The notes beneath the pieces were generated by a model. That model did not search any database, was not told the DNA's origin, and saw nothing but the letters and a program-made list of their open reading frames with translations. Shown piece by piece: positions 1 to 5,674 of a stretch of DNA of 5,778 nt. The position numbers were made by a program, and so were the translations under genes. Within the stretch, counting starts at the first letter, position 1, and each line of letters starts with the position of its first letter. This DNA comes from an uncultured Hyphomicrobiales bacterium (GTDB lineage Bacteria; Pseudomonadota; Alphaproteobacteria; Rhizobiales; Beijerinckiaceae), in assembly GCA_903932565.1 (NCBI GenBank), contig CAIZGQ010000454.1, forward strand, positions 1 through 5,778, read 5' to 3'.

Positions 1-1160
1 TCGCGCAGCGGCTCCACGAGCTGCATCTTCATGCGCGCCGGAAGCCCACCCACATTGTGATGCGACTTGATGGTGACGGACGGCCCACCTGTGAAGGAGA
101 CGCTCTCGATCACATCGGGATAGAGCGTACCCTGCGCCAGAAATGTCGGCGCGCCCTTGCCATCAGCGGCGATCTTCTTGGCCTCGGCATCGAACACGTC
201 GATGAAGAGTTTCCCAATGATCTTGCGCTTGGTTTCAGGATCCTCGACGCCGGTCAGCTCGGTAATGAACATTTCGGCTGCGTCCACATGGACGAGCGGA
301 ATGTTGAACGTGTTGCGAAACAGCGTGACGACTTCTTCGGCTTCGCCGTGGCGCATCAGGCCGTGGTCAACAAAGACGCAGGTGAGCTTGTCGCCAATCG
401 CCTCATGGATCAGCACGGCGGCGACCGCAGAATCAACACCACCCGACAATCCGCACAGCACACGGGCGTCACCCACCTGCGCGCGGATTTTAGCGATCAT
501 CTCTTCGCGATAGGCTGTCATGGACCAGTCGGATTGCAGGCCCGCAATCTTGTGCACGAAGTTGGCCAGCAGCTTGCCGCCGTCCGGCGTATGCACCACT
601 TCGGGGTGAAACATCGTCGTGTAATAGCGGCGCGCTTCATCGACAGCGATGGCGAAGGGTGCGTTTTCAGACGTGCCGATCACTTCAAAGCCTTCGGGCA
701 GCTTGGTCACGCGGTCGCCATGGCTCATCCACACGGGATAGCTCTGGCCGACCTGCCAGATTCCGTCGAACAACGGGCTGGATTTGAGGATTTTGACGTC
801 GGCCCGGCCAAACTCCGCCGCGTGGCCGCCTTCCACATGGCCGCCAAGCTGGGTGGCCAGGGTCTGCTGGCCGTAGCAGATCGCAAGGATCGGCACACCG
901 GAGTCAAAGATTGCCTGCGGGGCGCGGGGCGAGCCAGGGTCCGCCACCGAGCAGGGGCCACCTGACAGGATGACAGCCTTGGGATGCTGGGTCGCGAATG
1001 CTTCGGCGGCTTTCTGGAAGGGCGCGATTTCGCAATAGACCCCGGATTCACGCACGCGGCGGGCGATGAGCTGGGTGACCTGCGAGCCGAAGTCCACGAT
1101 CAGGATGCGCTCGTGGCGCGGCTGGTCGGGCGTGGACGTCGGAGTGTCTGAAGCTGTCAT
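1..1160 (-). CDS. guaA: GMP synthase (glutamine-hydrolysing), 3' end outside the window
   Basis: GuaA converts XMP to GMP in the cytoplasm, using ATP and ammonia released from glutamine; it is the last step of de novo guanine nucleotide synthesis. The frame is open from ATG 1160 to the window edge (386 codons; family members are about 510-530). Residues about 15-210 are a class I glutamine amidotransferase with nucleophile Cys95 in ICYGQQ and the His185/Glu187 pair in FHPEV. The ATP pyrophosphatase domain follows, with the PP-loop SGGVDS at 239-244, then VFVDHGL, FLAQGTLYPDVIES and SHHNVGG (366-372). The C-terminal dimerisation domain is missing only because the window ends. All catalytic residues that should be visible are present. 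The start is preceded by GAAGGA (1173-1178) with a rather long 12-base spacer; no better ATG lies nearby. It is transcribed divergently from the Aat-like gene. Identification is essentially certain. Confidence 0.97.
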   Translation of the reverse strand, partial: MTASDTPTSTPDQPRHERILIVDFGSQVTQLIARRVRESGVYCEIAPFQKAAEAFATQHPKAVILSGGPCSVADPGSPRAPQAIFDSGVPILAICYGQQTLATQLGGHVEGGHAAEFGRADVKILKSSPLFDGIWQVGQSYPVWMSHGDRVTKLPEGFEVIGTSENAPFAIAVDEARRYYTTMFHPEVVHTPDGGKLLANFVHKIAGLQSDWSMTAYREEMIAKIRAQVGDARVLCGLSGGVDSAVAAVLIHEAIGDKLTCVFVDHGLMRHGEAEEVVTLFRNTFNIPLVHVDAAEMFITELTGVEDPETKRKIIGKLFIDVFDAEAKKIAADGKGAPTFLAQGTLYPDVIESVSFTGGPSVTIKSHHNVGGLPARMKMQLVEPLR

Positions 1161-1245
1161 GGCGGGTGCGGGTCCTTCACCAAAAATTTGCTCTAGGACT
1201 TACGAGTCTCCTGCGCAACGGGCAAGCGCTTCGAAAAGGGCAAAT

Positions 1246-1356
1246 ATGAACGGGTTTAAACTGGCATTCGATGGAATTCCGCGACCTCGCCGTAACGGGC
1301 GGGAGCCTAGCCTTGCGCCATTAGAGAGCTGGAGCGCCGCCGCAATGCCGGTGTGA
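1246..1356 (+). CDS. Possible 36-codon upstream ORF touching an alternative start of the Aat-like gene
   Basis: ATG 1246 is preceded by AAAAGGG (1234-1240) with a 5-base spacer, a reasonable Shine-Dalgarno arrangement. The frame runs 36 codons to TGA 1354-1356, and the last A of that stop is the first base of ATG 1356, an alternative in-frame start of the Aat-like gene (TGATG). The predicted product begins MNGFKLAF and ends AAAMPV; it matches no family I know. It has no predicted membrane segment and no run of one amino acid as in attenuator leader peptides. Third-position G/C is about 61%, lower than expected for a coding gene in this window. It could be chance in the leader region or a translational-coupling leader. 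Confidence that it is expressed is low. Confidence 0.2.
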   Translation: MNGFKLAFDGIPRPRRNGREPSLAPLESWSAAAMPV

Positions 1357-1375
1357 TGGCTCCAGATGACGGGGC

Positions 1376-1379
1376 AGGG
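1376..1379 (+). promoter_or_regulatory. Likely ribosome binding site deciding the Aat-like start
   Basis: AGGG lies 6 bases before ATG 1386. The alternative in-frame starts GTG 1353 and ATG 1356 have only GGAG at 1331-1334, more than 18 bases upstream, which is too far. This is why 1386 is preferred. The match to the anti-Shine-Dalgarno sequence is short, so the choice is moderate. Confidence 0.5.
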
Positions 1380-1385
1380 CAGACA

Positions 1386-2393
1386 ATGGCACGCGATATC
1401 AGGATTGATCAGGTGGCAGCGCTTTTCTCGGAAGGGGTATCGCCGGACGCGCCAACCCGTGGCGAGTTGCGCCGCCGCCGCGACGAGGTCTTGCGCGAGA
1501 GCCCCAAAGAACGGCTCGTTCGGCTGTTTGGCGCCCTGCGCCATGGCTTGAGCCCGCAACGGCTGTCCGAGACATGGGCCGCCGTGGATCTCGTGCTGCG
1601 CGACCGCTCCATATGCCCTCTCGATTTGCCAGACCCGGAGCAGGCCCTGTCGAAGCCCGACGGCCTGTGCGGCATCACCGCGGATTTGTCGCCCGAGGCC
1701 ATCATCGATGCCTACACGCGCGGGCTGCATCTTGGCGGGTCCGTCGGCCGCCCGACCTGGTGGTCGCCCTCGCAGCGCTATGTGTTGTCGCCGGGGGACA
1801 CGCATATCTCCGGCAAGGTGCGTGGTCTTCTGCTGCGCCGCGACGCGCGCGTCACGTTTGATCGCTCGCCTTATGAAGTGATTGCCGCCTGTGCCCGCCC
1901 GGAGCCCCATGCCGGTGCCAATTATCGGGGTGAGGAGCGCCGCGCGTCTCGTCGCGGCTTTTCGCCAGAGCGCGCCCGGTCCTATGCCAATCTCTTTGAC
2001 ACGGGTGTCGCCCATTCCGTCGAAGTCCGCGGTGCGACAGGGACTCTCGAGGCCGGGATCGTCGGCCTCTCGTTGGGGCGCGTTTTTGTGATCGAGACGT
2101 TGTTTGGTGCGGCCGACATGGTGGATCTGGCGCTGGTGGTGCTCCACCGGCACCTGGCGGCATGGGGCTATGAGCTGATTGACGCCAAGCAACTCAAAGG
2201 TCTCGCGCGCCTCGGCTTTGCCCCCGTGCCGCGGGCCGAATTCCGGGCGCGGACGATTGGCCTGTTTCATGGCGGTCGGCGCGGCCGTTGGCAGGTGGAT
2301 CGGGCCCATTGCGGCGTCGAGCCAGCACAGGTGCCGGCCTCCGACGCAGCAAAGGTCCAAGGTTCAAAGCCTGGCCTGAAGCTGGCGGCTTAA
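1386..2393 (+). CDS. Divergent leucyl/phenylalanyl-tRNA-protein transferase (Aat) family protein
   Basis: Aat enzymes move Leu or Phe from tRNA to proteins with N-terminal Lys or Arg, marking them for ClpS/ClpAP. This 335-residue product aligns by eye with E. coli Aat from about residue 76: PDGLCGITADLSPE, DAYTRG, WWSPSQR (125-131), HAHSVEV-like AHSVEV (209-214), GRVFVIETLF (231-240), YELIDAK (262-268), PRAEF. It is longer than E. coli Aat (234 residues), with about 65 extra N-terminal residues rich in Arg/Glu and a C-terminal tail. Conserved: Glu237 (E. coli Glu156) and Asp266 (Asp186). Changed: Lys268 where E. coli has Gln188, Gly in place of Trp49 (LHLGG for IFPWF), and no GTWI motif with Trp111 (here GANYRGEER). 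Membership of the fold is well supported; the Leu/Phe transferase activity is not, so I give no gene symbol. GTG 1353 and ATG 1356 are alternative starts. It is convergent with cysK. Confidence 0.75.
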   Translation: MARDIRIDQVAALFSEGVSPDAPTRGELRRRRDEVLRESPKERLVRLFGALRHGLSPQRLSETWAAVDLVLRDRSICPLDLPDPEQALSKPDGLCGITADLSPEAIIDAYTRGLHLGGSVGRPTWWSPSQRYVLSPGDTHISGKVRGLLLRRDARVTFDRSPYEVIAACARPEPHAGANYRGEERRASRRGFSPERARSYANLFDTGVAHSVEVRGATGTLEAGIVGLSLGRVFVIETLFGAADMVDLALVVLHRHLAAWGYELIDAKQLKGLARLGFAPVPRAEFRARTIGLFHGGRRGRWQVDRAHCGVEPAQVPASDAAKVQGSKPGLKLAA

Positions 2394-2401
2394 CGCCAGC
2401 T
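2380..2401. terminator. Hairpin shared by the convergent ends of the Aat-like gene and cysK
   Basis: An 8-base perfect inverted repeat, AGCTGGCG (2380-2387) and CGCCAGCT (2394-2401), flanks a 6-base loop that contains the TAA stop of the Aat-like gene (2391-2393). The cysK stop lies 8 bases beyond it on the minus strand. Its position between converging genes suggests a bidirectional transcript-end structure. No T-run follows on either strand, so it is not a classical intrinsic terminator. It might act with Rho or protect 3' ends. Confidence 0.45.
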
Positions 2402-2409
2402 GCTGGGTG

Positions 2410-3375
2410 TCAGAGCCCCTCGAACAGGGCTGTTGAGAGATAGCGCTCGGCAAACGAGGGGATGATGATGACGATATTCTTGCCCTCATTGCCCGGCCGC
2501 AGACCAATCTCAACGGCCGCGGCCACAGCAGCACCCGACGAGATGCCGACGGGCACGCCCTCGAGCCGCGCCAGGTGGCGGGCCGTGTCGAATGCGGTCT
2601 GGTTGCCGACGGTGACGACCTCGTCGATGATCAAGCGGTCCAGGACGCTGGGCACAAAGCCCGCGCCGATGCCCTGAATTTTGTGCGGGCCCGGCTGGCC
2701 ACCCGAGAGGACGGGCGAATCCTCCGGCTCGATGGCGATCATCTTGAGGCTCGGCTTGCGGGGCTTCAGGACCTGTCCGATGCCGGTGATCGTGCCGCCC
2801 GTGCCGATGCCGGAAATGACGAAATCGACCCCGCCGTTGGTGTCGTTCCAGATTTCTTCCGCTGTGCTGCGGCGATGGATGTCCGGGTTCGCCGGGTTTT
2901 CGAACTGCTGGGGAATGATCGCGTCTGGCGTGTTGGCCACGATCTCCTGCGCTTTGGCGATGGCGCCCTTCATGCCCTGTGCGGCTGGGGTGAGCGCCAG
3001 TTCCGCCCCCAGCAACAAGAGCATCTTACGACGCTCAATCGACATGGATTCCGGCATGCACAGGATCAACTTGTAGCCGCGCGCAGCTGCCACAAAGGCC
3101 AAAGCGATGCCGGTGTTGCCGGAGGTCGGCTCGACAAGCGTGGTTTTGCCGGGGGAGATTTTGCCCGCCGCTTCCAGCGCATCGATCATCGCAACGCCGA
3201 TGCGATCCTTGACACTGGAGGTCGGATTGAAGAATTCGAGCTTTGCCAGGAGGTTGGCTTTGACGCCCTTTTCCTTGGCGAGGCGGTCAAGGCGCACGAT
3301 TGGCGTGTCGCCGATGGTCTGCGTGATGGAGTCGTAAATCCGGCCACGGCCCGGCTTGTGATCTGCAGTGGACAT
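2410..3375 (-). CDS. cysK: Cysteine synthase A (O-acetylserine sulfhydrylase)
   Basis: CysK is a cytoplasmic PLP enzyme of fold type II that makes L-cysteine from O-acetyl-L-serine and sulfide. At 321 residues it has the usual family length. Signature features: the PLP-binding Lys56 in PTSSVKDRIG, the substrate loop TSGNTG (84-89), the phosphate-binding GTGGT (191-195), HKIQGIGAGFVP (231-242), GISSGAA (277-283) and the C-terminal ERYLSTALF. No regulatory CBS domain follows, which argues against a cystathionine beta-synthase. CysK fits better than CysM because of the overall match, but substrate choice cannot be proved from sequence. ATG 3375 has a strong GAGGAG (3382-3387) at 6 bases. It lies 93 bases after the Rrf2-family gene on the same strand, and the gap carries a candidate promoter and dyad, so it may be both read through from coaBC and transcribed on its own. 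Confidence 0.96.
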   Translation of the reverse strand: MSTADHKPGRGRIYDSITQTIGDTPIVRLDRLAKEKGVKANLLAKLEFFNPTSSVKDRIGVAMIDALEAAGKISPGKTTLVEPTSGNTGIALAFVAAARGYKLILCMPESMSIERRKMLLLLGAELALTPAAQGMKGAIAKAQEIVANTPDAIIPQQFENPANPDIHRRSTAEEIWNDTNGGVDFVISGIGTGGTITGIGQVLKPRKPSLKMIAIEPEDSPVLSGGQPGPHKIQGIGAGFVPSVLDRLIIDEVVTVGNQTAFDTARHLARLEGVPVGISSGAAVAAAVEIGLRPGNEGKNIVIIIPSFAERYLSTALFEGL

Positions 3376-3381
3376 GTCACT

Positions 3382-3387
3382 CTCCTC
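3382..3387 (-). promoter_or_regulatory. Strong ribosome binding site of cysK
   Basis: GAGGAG on the minus strand ends 6 bases before ATG 3375. It is the best Shine-Dalgarno match among the genes in this window, fitting a well-translated metabolic enzyme. Confidence 0.8.
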
Positions 3388-3392
3388 ACCAC

Positions 3393-3406
3393 GCCGGGAC
3401 CCCGGC
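3393..3406 (-). other. Short GC hairpin in the cysK leader
   Basis: On the minus strand GCCGG-GGTC-CCGGC forms a 5-pair, 4-base-loop hairpin only 5 bases before the cysK ribosome binding site. It stands out in an otherwise AT-rich leader. It could affect translation or mRNA stability, or be incidental. No T-run follows, so it is not a terminator. Confidence 0.35.
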
Positions 3407-3432
3407 TCTATGCGCTCTTCCTGAGCTTAAAT

Positions 3433-3445
3433 ACATATTCTATGT
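3433..3445. promoter_or_regulatory. Candidate operator: 5-3-5 dyad over the cysK -10 region
   Basis: ACATA (3433-3437), spacer TTC, TATGT (3441-3445) is a perfect inverted repeat that overlaps the proposed cysK -10 element (3437-3442). A repressor bound here would block the promoter. The obvious candidate is the Rrf2-family protein encoded immediately upstream (inference). A nearby direct repeat ACAATTT (3451-3457 and 3463-3469, 12-base period) touches the proposed -35 element. I cannot match either to a published consensus with certainty. Confidence 0.35.
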
Positions 3446-3466
3446 GCTGAACAATTTATATTACAA
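3437..3466 (-). promoter_or_regulatory. Candidate sigma-70-type promoter for cysK
   Basis: On the minus strand TTGTAA (3466-3461) and TAGAAT (3442-3437) are separated by 18 bases, matching the -35 and -10 consensus at four and five of six positions. Transcription would start near 3430, giving a leader of about 55 bases. The tract 3421-3480 is strikingly AT-rich compared with the coding DNA on both sides. Any AT-rich tract gives promoter-like matches, so this is a prediction only. Confidence 0.45.
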
Positions 3467-3468
3467 TT

Positions 3469-3921
3469 TTAAATAGTAAAATCGACATCGCCCATGCGGG
3501 CGGCCGCCGCGCCTTTCTGGCGGGCCTGCTCGCAGAGGTCATCCACCGACGTCGTATTCAGGGCTGCCAGAAAGCCCGTTCCAGCCTCTGCCACCAGCGG
3601 CGAGACAACCTCAGTCAGCAATTGGGAATCGGGCTCGCTGGAGGCCATCTCAGTGTCGGCGTCATGGATGGCAGCGCGGACGATCTCCGCCACTGTGATG
3701 CGTCGCCGCTCGCGGGCAAGTTCATAGCCCCCCCGCGGACCGCGCACACCTTTGAGGATGTTGGCGCGCACCAGCGCCTGCAGCAACGTTTCAAGATGCC
3801 GGGGTGGCAGGCTGTGCCGGGCCGCGAGCGCCTTGGCGGCAACTGGTGTGGGGCGCGCATGCAGCGCCACATCGACCACAGCGGCAATCGCCAACATGCA
3901 ACGGCGCGGCAACAGGATCAT
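3469..3921 (-). CDS. Rrf2-family transcriptional regulator, possibly CymR-like
   Basis: This 150-residue protein has the winged helix-turn-helix of the Rrf2 family: a first helix with AIAAVVDVALHA (11-22), the recognition part LAARHSLPPRHLETLLQAL (32-50) and the wing GVRGPRGGYELARE (58-71), followed by ITVAEIVRAA. IscR and NsrR hold an iron-sulfur cluster with three cysteines at about residues 90-105; here that stretch (ADTEMASSEPDS) has none, and the only cysteines are Cys8 and Cys130. It is therefore unlikely to be IscR. The gene overlaps the end of dut by 4 bases (ATGA), with AGGA 8 bases before ATG 3921, so it is translationally coupled. It lies directly before cysK. In Bacillus and Staphylococcus the Rrf2 protein CymR controls cysteine genes together with CysK; a similar role here is inference. 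Its AT-rich stop abuts the cysK promoter region. Confidence 0.88.
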   Translation of the reverse strand: MILLPRRCMLAIAAVVDVALHARPTPVAAKALAARHSLPPRHLETLLQALVRANILKGVRGPRGGYELARERRRITVAEIVRAAIHDADTEMASSEPDSQLLTEVVSPLVAEAGTGFLAALNTTSVDDLCEQARQKGAAAARMGDVDFTI

Positions 3922-4397
3922 GCACGTTGTCCTGTCTGGACACCCGTTGACCCAAAGCCGCCGGTGCCGCGTTGCGTGGTCTCGAGACTGTCGGTCAGGT
4001 TCAACCGGGCGAGGGTCACCGGCGCAATGATCAGCTGCGCGATGCGCAGGCCACGCGTGATCTCGAAGGGCTCAGATCCGTGGTTGATGAGCAGCACGCA
4101 AACCTCGCCGCGATAATCCGCATCGATGGTGCCAGGTGCGTTGAGCACCGTCACGCCATGTTTCAGCGCGAGGCCGGAGCGGGGTCGAACTTGTCCCTCG
4201 TAGCCTTGCGGAATCTGCAACTGCAAGCCGGTTGGCACAAGTTCGCGCGCACCCGGTTCGAGGATGGTTTTTTGATGTTCGAGATAGGCTGCCATGAGGT
4301 CGAGCCCCGCTGCCCCCTCGCTCTGATAAGCGGGGAGGGGCAGGCCCTGCGCATGGGGAAGTTGCTTCACGGCAATGGAGACGCTTGGCTCGCTCAT
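3918..4397 (-). CDS. dut: Deoxyuridine 5'-triphosphate nucleotidohydrolase (dUTPase)
   Basis: Dut hydrolyses dUTP to dUMP and pyrophosphate in the cytoplasm, keeping uracil out of DNA and feeding thymidylate synthesis. The 159-residue product has the five motifs of trimeric dUTPases in order: AGLDL (30-34), RSGLA (73-77), GTIDADYRGE with catalytic Asp92 (89-98), RIAQLI (118-123) and the C-terminal arm RGTGGFGSTG (143-152), whose Phe stacks on the uracil. Length is normal and nothing is missing. ATG 4397 shares one base with the coaBC stop (TGATG); GTG 4400, one codon earlier, is an equally possible start (GTGA overlap). GAAGG lies 7-10 bases upstream inside coaBC. The 3' end overlaps the Rrf2 gene by 4 bases. 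The coaBC-dut pair is common across proteobacteria. Confidence 0.96.
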   Translation of the reverse strand: MSEPSVSIAVKQLPHAQGLPLPAYQSEGAAGLDLMAAYLEHQKTILEPGARELVPTGLQLQIPQGYEGQVRPRSGLALKHGVTVLNAPGTIDADYRGEVCVLLINHGSEPFEITRGLRIAQLIIAPVTLARLNLTDSLETTQRGTGGFGSTGVQTGQRA

Positions 4398-5674
4398 CAC
4401 GGCGCCGCCTTCAGGTTCGGCGACATCAGCAACTCGGCGCAGCGCGCGACAAGGCGGCGCGCAACTTCGTCCTTATCAAGAATGGGCCATGTCTCGACGC
4501 CATCACTGCTGATGAGATGCACTTTGTTTTGGGAGCCGCCCATCACGCCACCCGCGACGTCACTTTCCAAACTGACGTCATTGGCGACGATCAGATCGCA
4601 GGCTTTGCGGGCGAGTTTGTCTTGCGCATAGGTCAAAACATTTCCCGTCTCGGCCGCAAAGCCAACCACAAGTTTCGGACGTCCCACCTGGCGATGCGCG
4701 ATGCTCGCCAGAATGTCCGGGTTCTCTGTCATGGCAAAGCTCGGCACGCTGCCTGTCGCGGTCTTCTTGACTTTTGACGCCGCGACTTCCGCCGGTCGCC
4801 AATCAGCAACCGCTGCCGTGCTGATAAAAATGTCAGCTGGCAATGCGGATTCCACCGCCGCCAGCATGTCGCGCGCTGTTTCCACATGCAGCGTCTGCAC
4901 GCCTTCGGGATCTGGGATCGAGACCGGACCGCTCACGAGAACAACTTCGGCACCCGCCTGTGCCGCAGCCAGCGCAATCGCATGTCCCTGCTTGCCCGAC
5001 GAGCGATTGGCAATGTAACGCACAGGATCGATCGGCTCATGCGTTGGGCCCGAGGTCACCAAGACGCGGTGGCCGGTGAGCGGCCCAGGGGCGCGCTTCA
5101 AGCCAGCAGGCAGCGGCAACTTTGTTGGGGCTTTCAGAAGTTCGAGGGCGGCTGCCACAATTGCCAGCGGTTCCGCCATACGGCCGGGACCATATTCCCC
5201 GCAGGCCATCTCGCCATCGTCCGGGCCCACGAATGCAACGCCGTCCGTTTTCAGTTGTGCGACGTTGCGTTGTGTCGCGGGATGCAGCCACATGCGAAGA
5301 TTCATCGATGGAGCAGCCAGAACTTTGGTGTCGGTGGCCAGCAGCAGGGTGGACGCCAGATCGTTCGCCAAACCCTGCGCGACTTTCGCCAACAAGTCCG
5401 CCGTGGCTGGCGCAATGATAATGAGATCCGCATCGCGCGACAGCTCGATATGCCCCATCTGGGCTTCGTCCGTCAGCGAAAACAGATCATCGTGAACCTG
5501 ATTGCCGGTGAGGCTCGCCATCGACAAGGGCGTCACAAACTGCGCTGACGCAGACGTCATCACGGCGCGAACACTTGCGCCGCGTTCCCGCAAGCGGCGC
5601 ACAAGATCAAGGGATTTGTAAGCGGCAATGCCGCCACCAACAATCAGCAGGATGCGCGCGCGATTCAAAGGCAT
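4397..5674 (-). CDS. coaBC: Bifunctional phosphopantothenoylcysteine decarboxylase / phosphopantothenate-cysteine ligase
   Basis: This fusion enzyme performs two steps of coenzyme A synthesis in the cytoplasm: CoaB joins cysteine to 4'-phosphopantothenate using CTP, and CoaC decarboxylates the product with FMN. At 425 residues it has the usual length. CoaC (about 1-180) shows GGGIAAYKS (13-21), the active-site His75 in MGHIELS, the PxMN motif PSMN with Asn125, and Cys158 in ACGEYGPGRM; these positions coincide with the E. coli catalytic residues. CoaB (about 200-425) shows TSGPTHEPIDPVRYIANRSS (207-226), the AAVADWRP motif (287-294), the KVKK lysines from Lys301, ENPDIL and VGFAAET. The start ATG 5674 has only a weak GAAG before it, but no better in-frame start is visible. 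It is the first gene of the minus-strand cluster and touches dut at its stop. CoaB consumes the cysteine made by CysK at the other end of the cluster. Confidence 0.97.
   Translation of the reverse strand: MPLNRARILLIVGGGIAAYKSLDLVRRLRERGASVRAVMTSASAQFVTPLSMASLTGNQVHDDLFSLTDEAQMGHIELSRDADLIIIAPATADLLAKVAQGLANDLASTLLLATDTKVLAAPSMNLRMWLHPATQRNVAQLKTDGVAFVGPDDGEMACGEYGPGRMAEPLAIVAAALELLKAPTKLPLPAGLKRAPGPLTGHRVLVTSGPTHEPIDPVRYIANRSSGKQGHAIALAAAQAGAEVVLVSGPVSIPDPEGVQTLHVETARDMLAAVESALPADIFISTAAVADWRPAEVAASKVKKTATGSVPSFAMTENPDILASIAHRQVGRPKLVVGFAAETGNVLTYAQDKLARKACDLIVANDVSLESDVAGGVMGGSQNKVHLISSDGVETWPILDKDEVARRLVARCAELLMSPNLKAAP

Larger units (their letters stand above)
1161..1385. promoter_or_regulatory. 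Divergent intergenic region between guaA and the Aat-like gene
   Basis: This 225-base gap separates two genes transcribed away from each other, so promoters for both should lie here (inference). It is more AT-rich than the coding DNA around 1181-1260. Visible elements are the guaA ribosome binding site GAAGGA (minus strand, 1173-1178), a short dyad GACT-TACG-AGTC (1197-1208) and the palindrome GTTTAAAC (1254-1261). I could not find a -35/-10 pair good enough to place a start site on either strand, and I recognise no riboswitch. A possible 36-codon upstream ORF on the plus strand is listed separately. Confidence 0.5.

Noticed and set aside
57..965. Long plus-strand ORF of 302 codons opposite guaA
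   Set aside because: It lies wholly antisense to a fully conserved guaA frame, its protein resembles no family, and long shadow frames are expected in GC-rich coding DNA.
1254..1261. Palindrome GTTTAAAC as an operator
   Set aside because: A single 8-base palindrome without flanking symmetry or a second copy is not enough to call a regulator site.
1200..2360. Minus-strand ORF of 386 codons opposite the Aat-like gene
   Set aside because: The plus-strand frame carries recognisable Aat motifs; the antisense product looks like low-complexity shadow translation without a domain.
2575..3450. Plus-strand ORF of 291 codons opposite cysK
   Set aside because: cysK on the minus strand has every family motif; this is its shadow.
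3469..3921. Identification of the Rrf2 gene as iscR
   Set aside because: There are no cysteines in the cluster-binding stretch, and no isc or suf genes are in the window.
4886..5548. Plus-strand ORFs opposite coaBC
   Set aside because: They are antisense to conserved CoaB and CoaC motifs and have no recognisable features.
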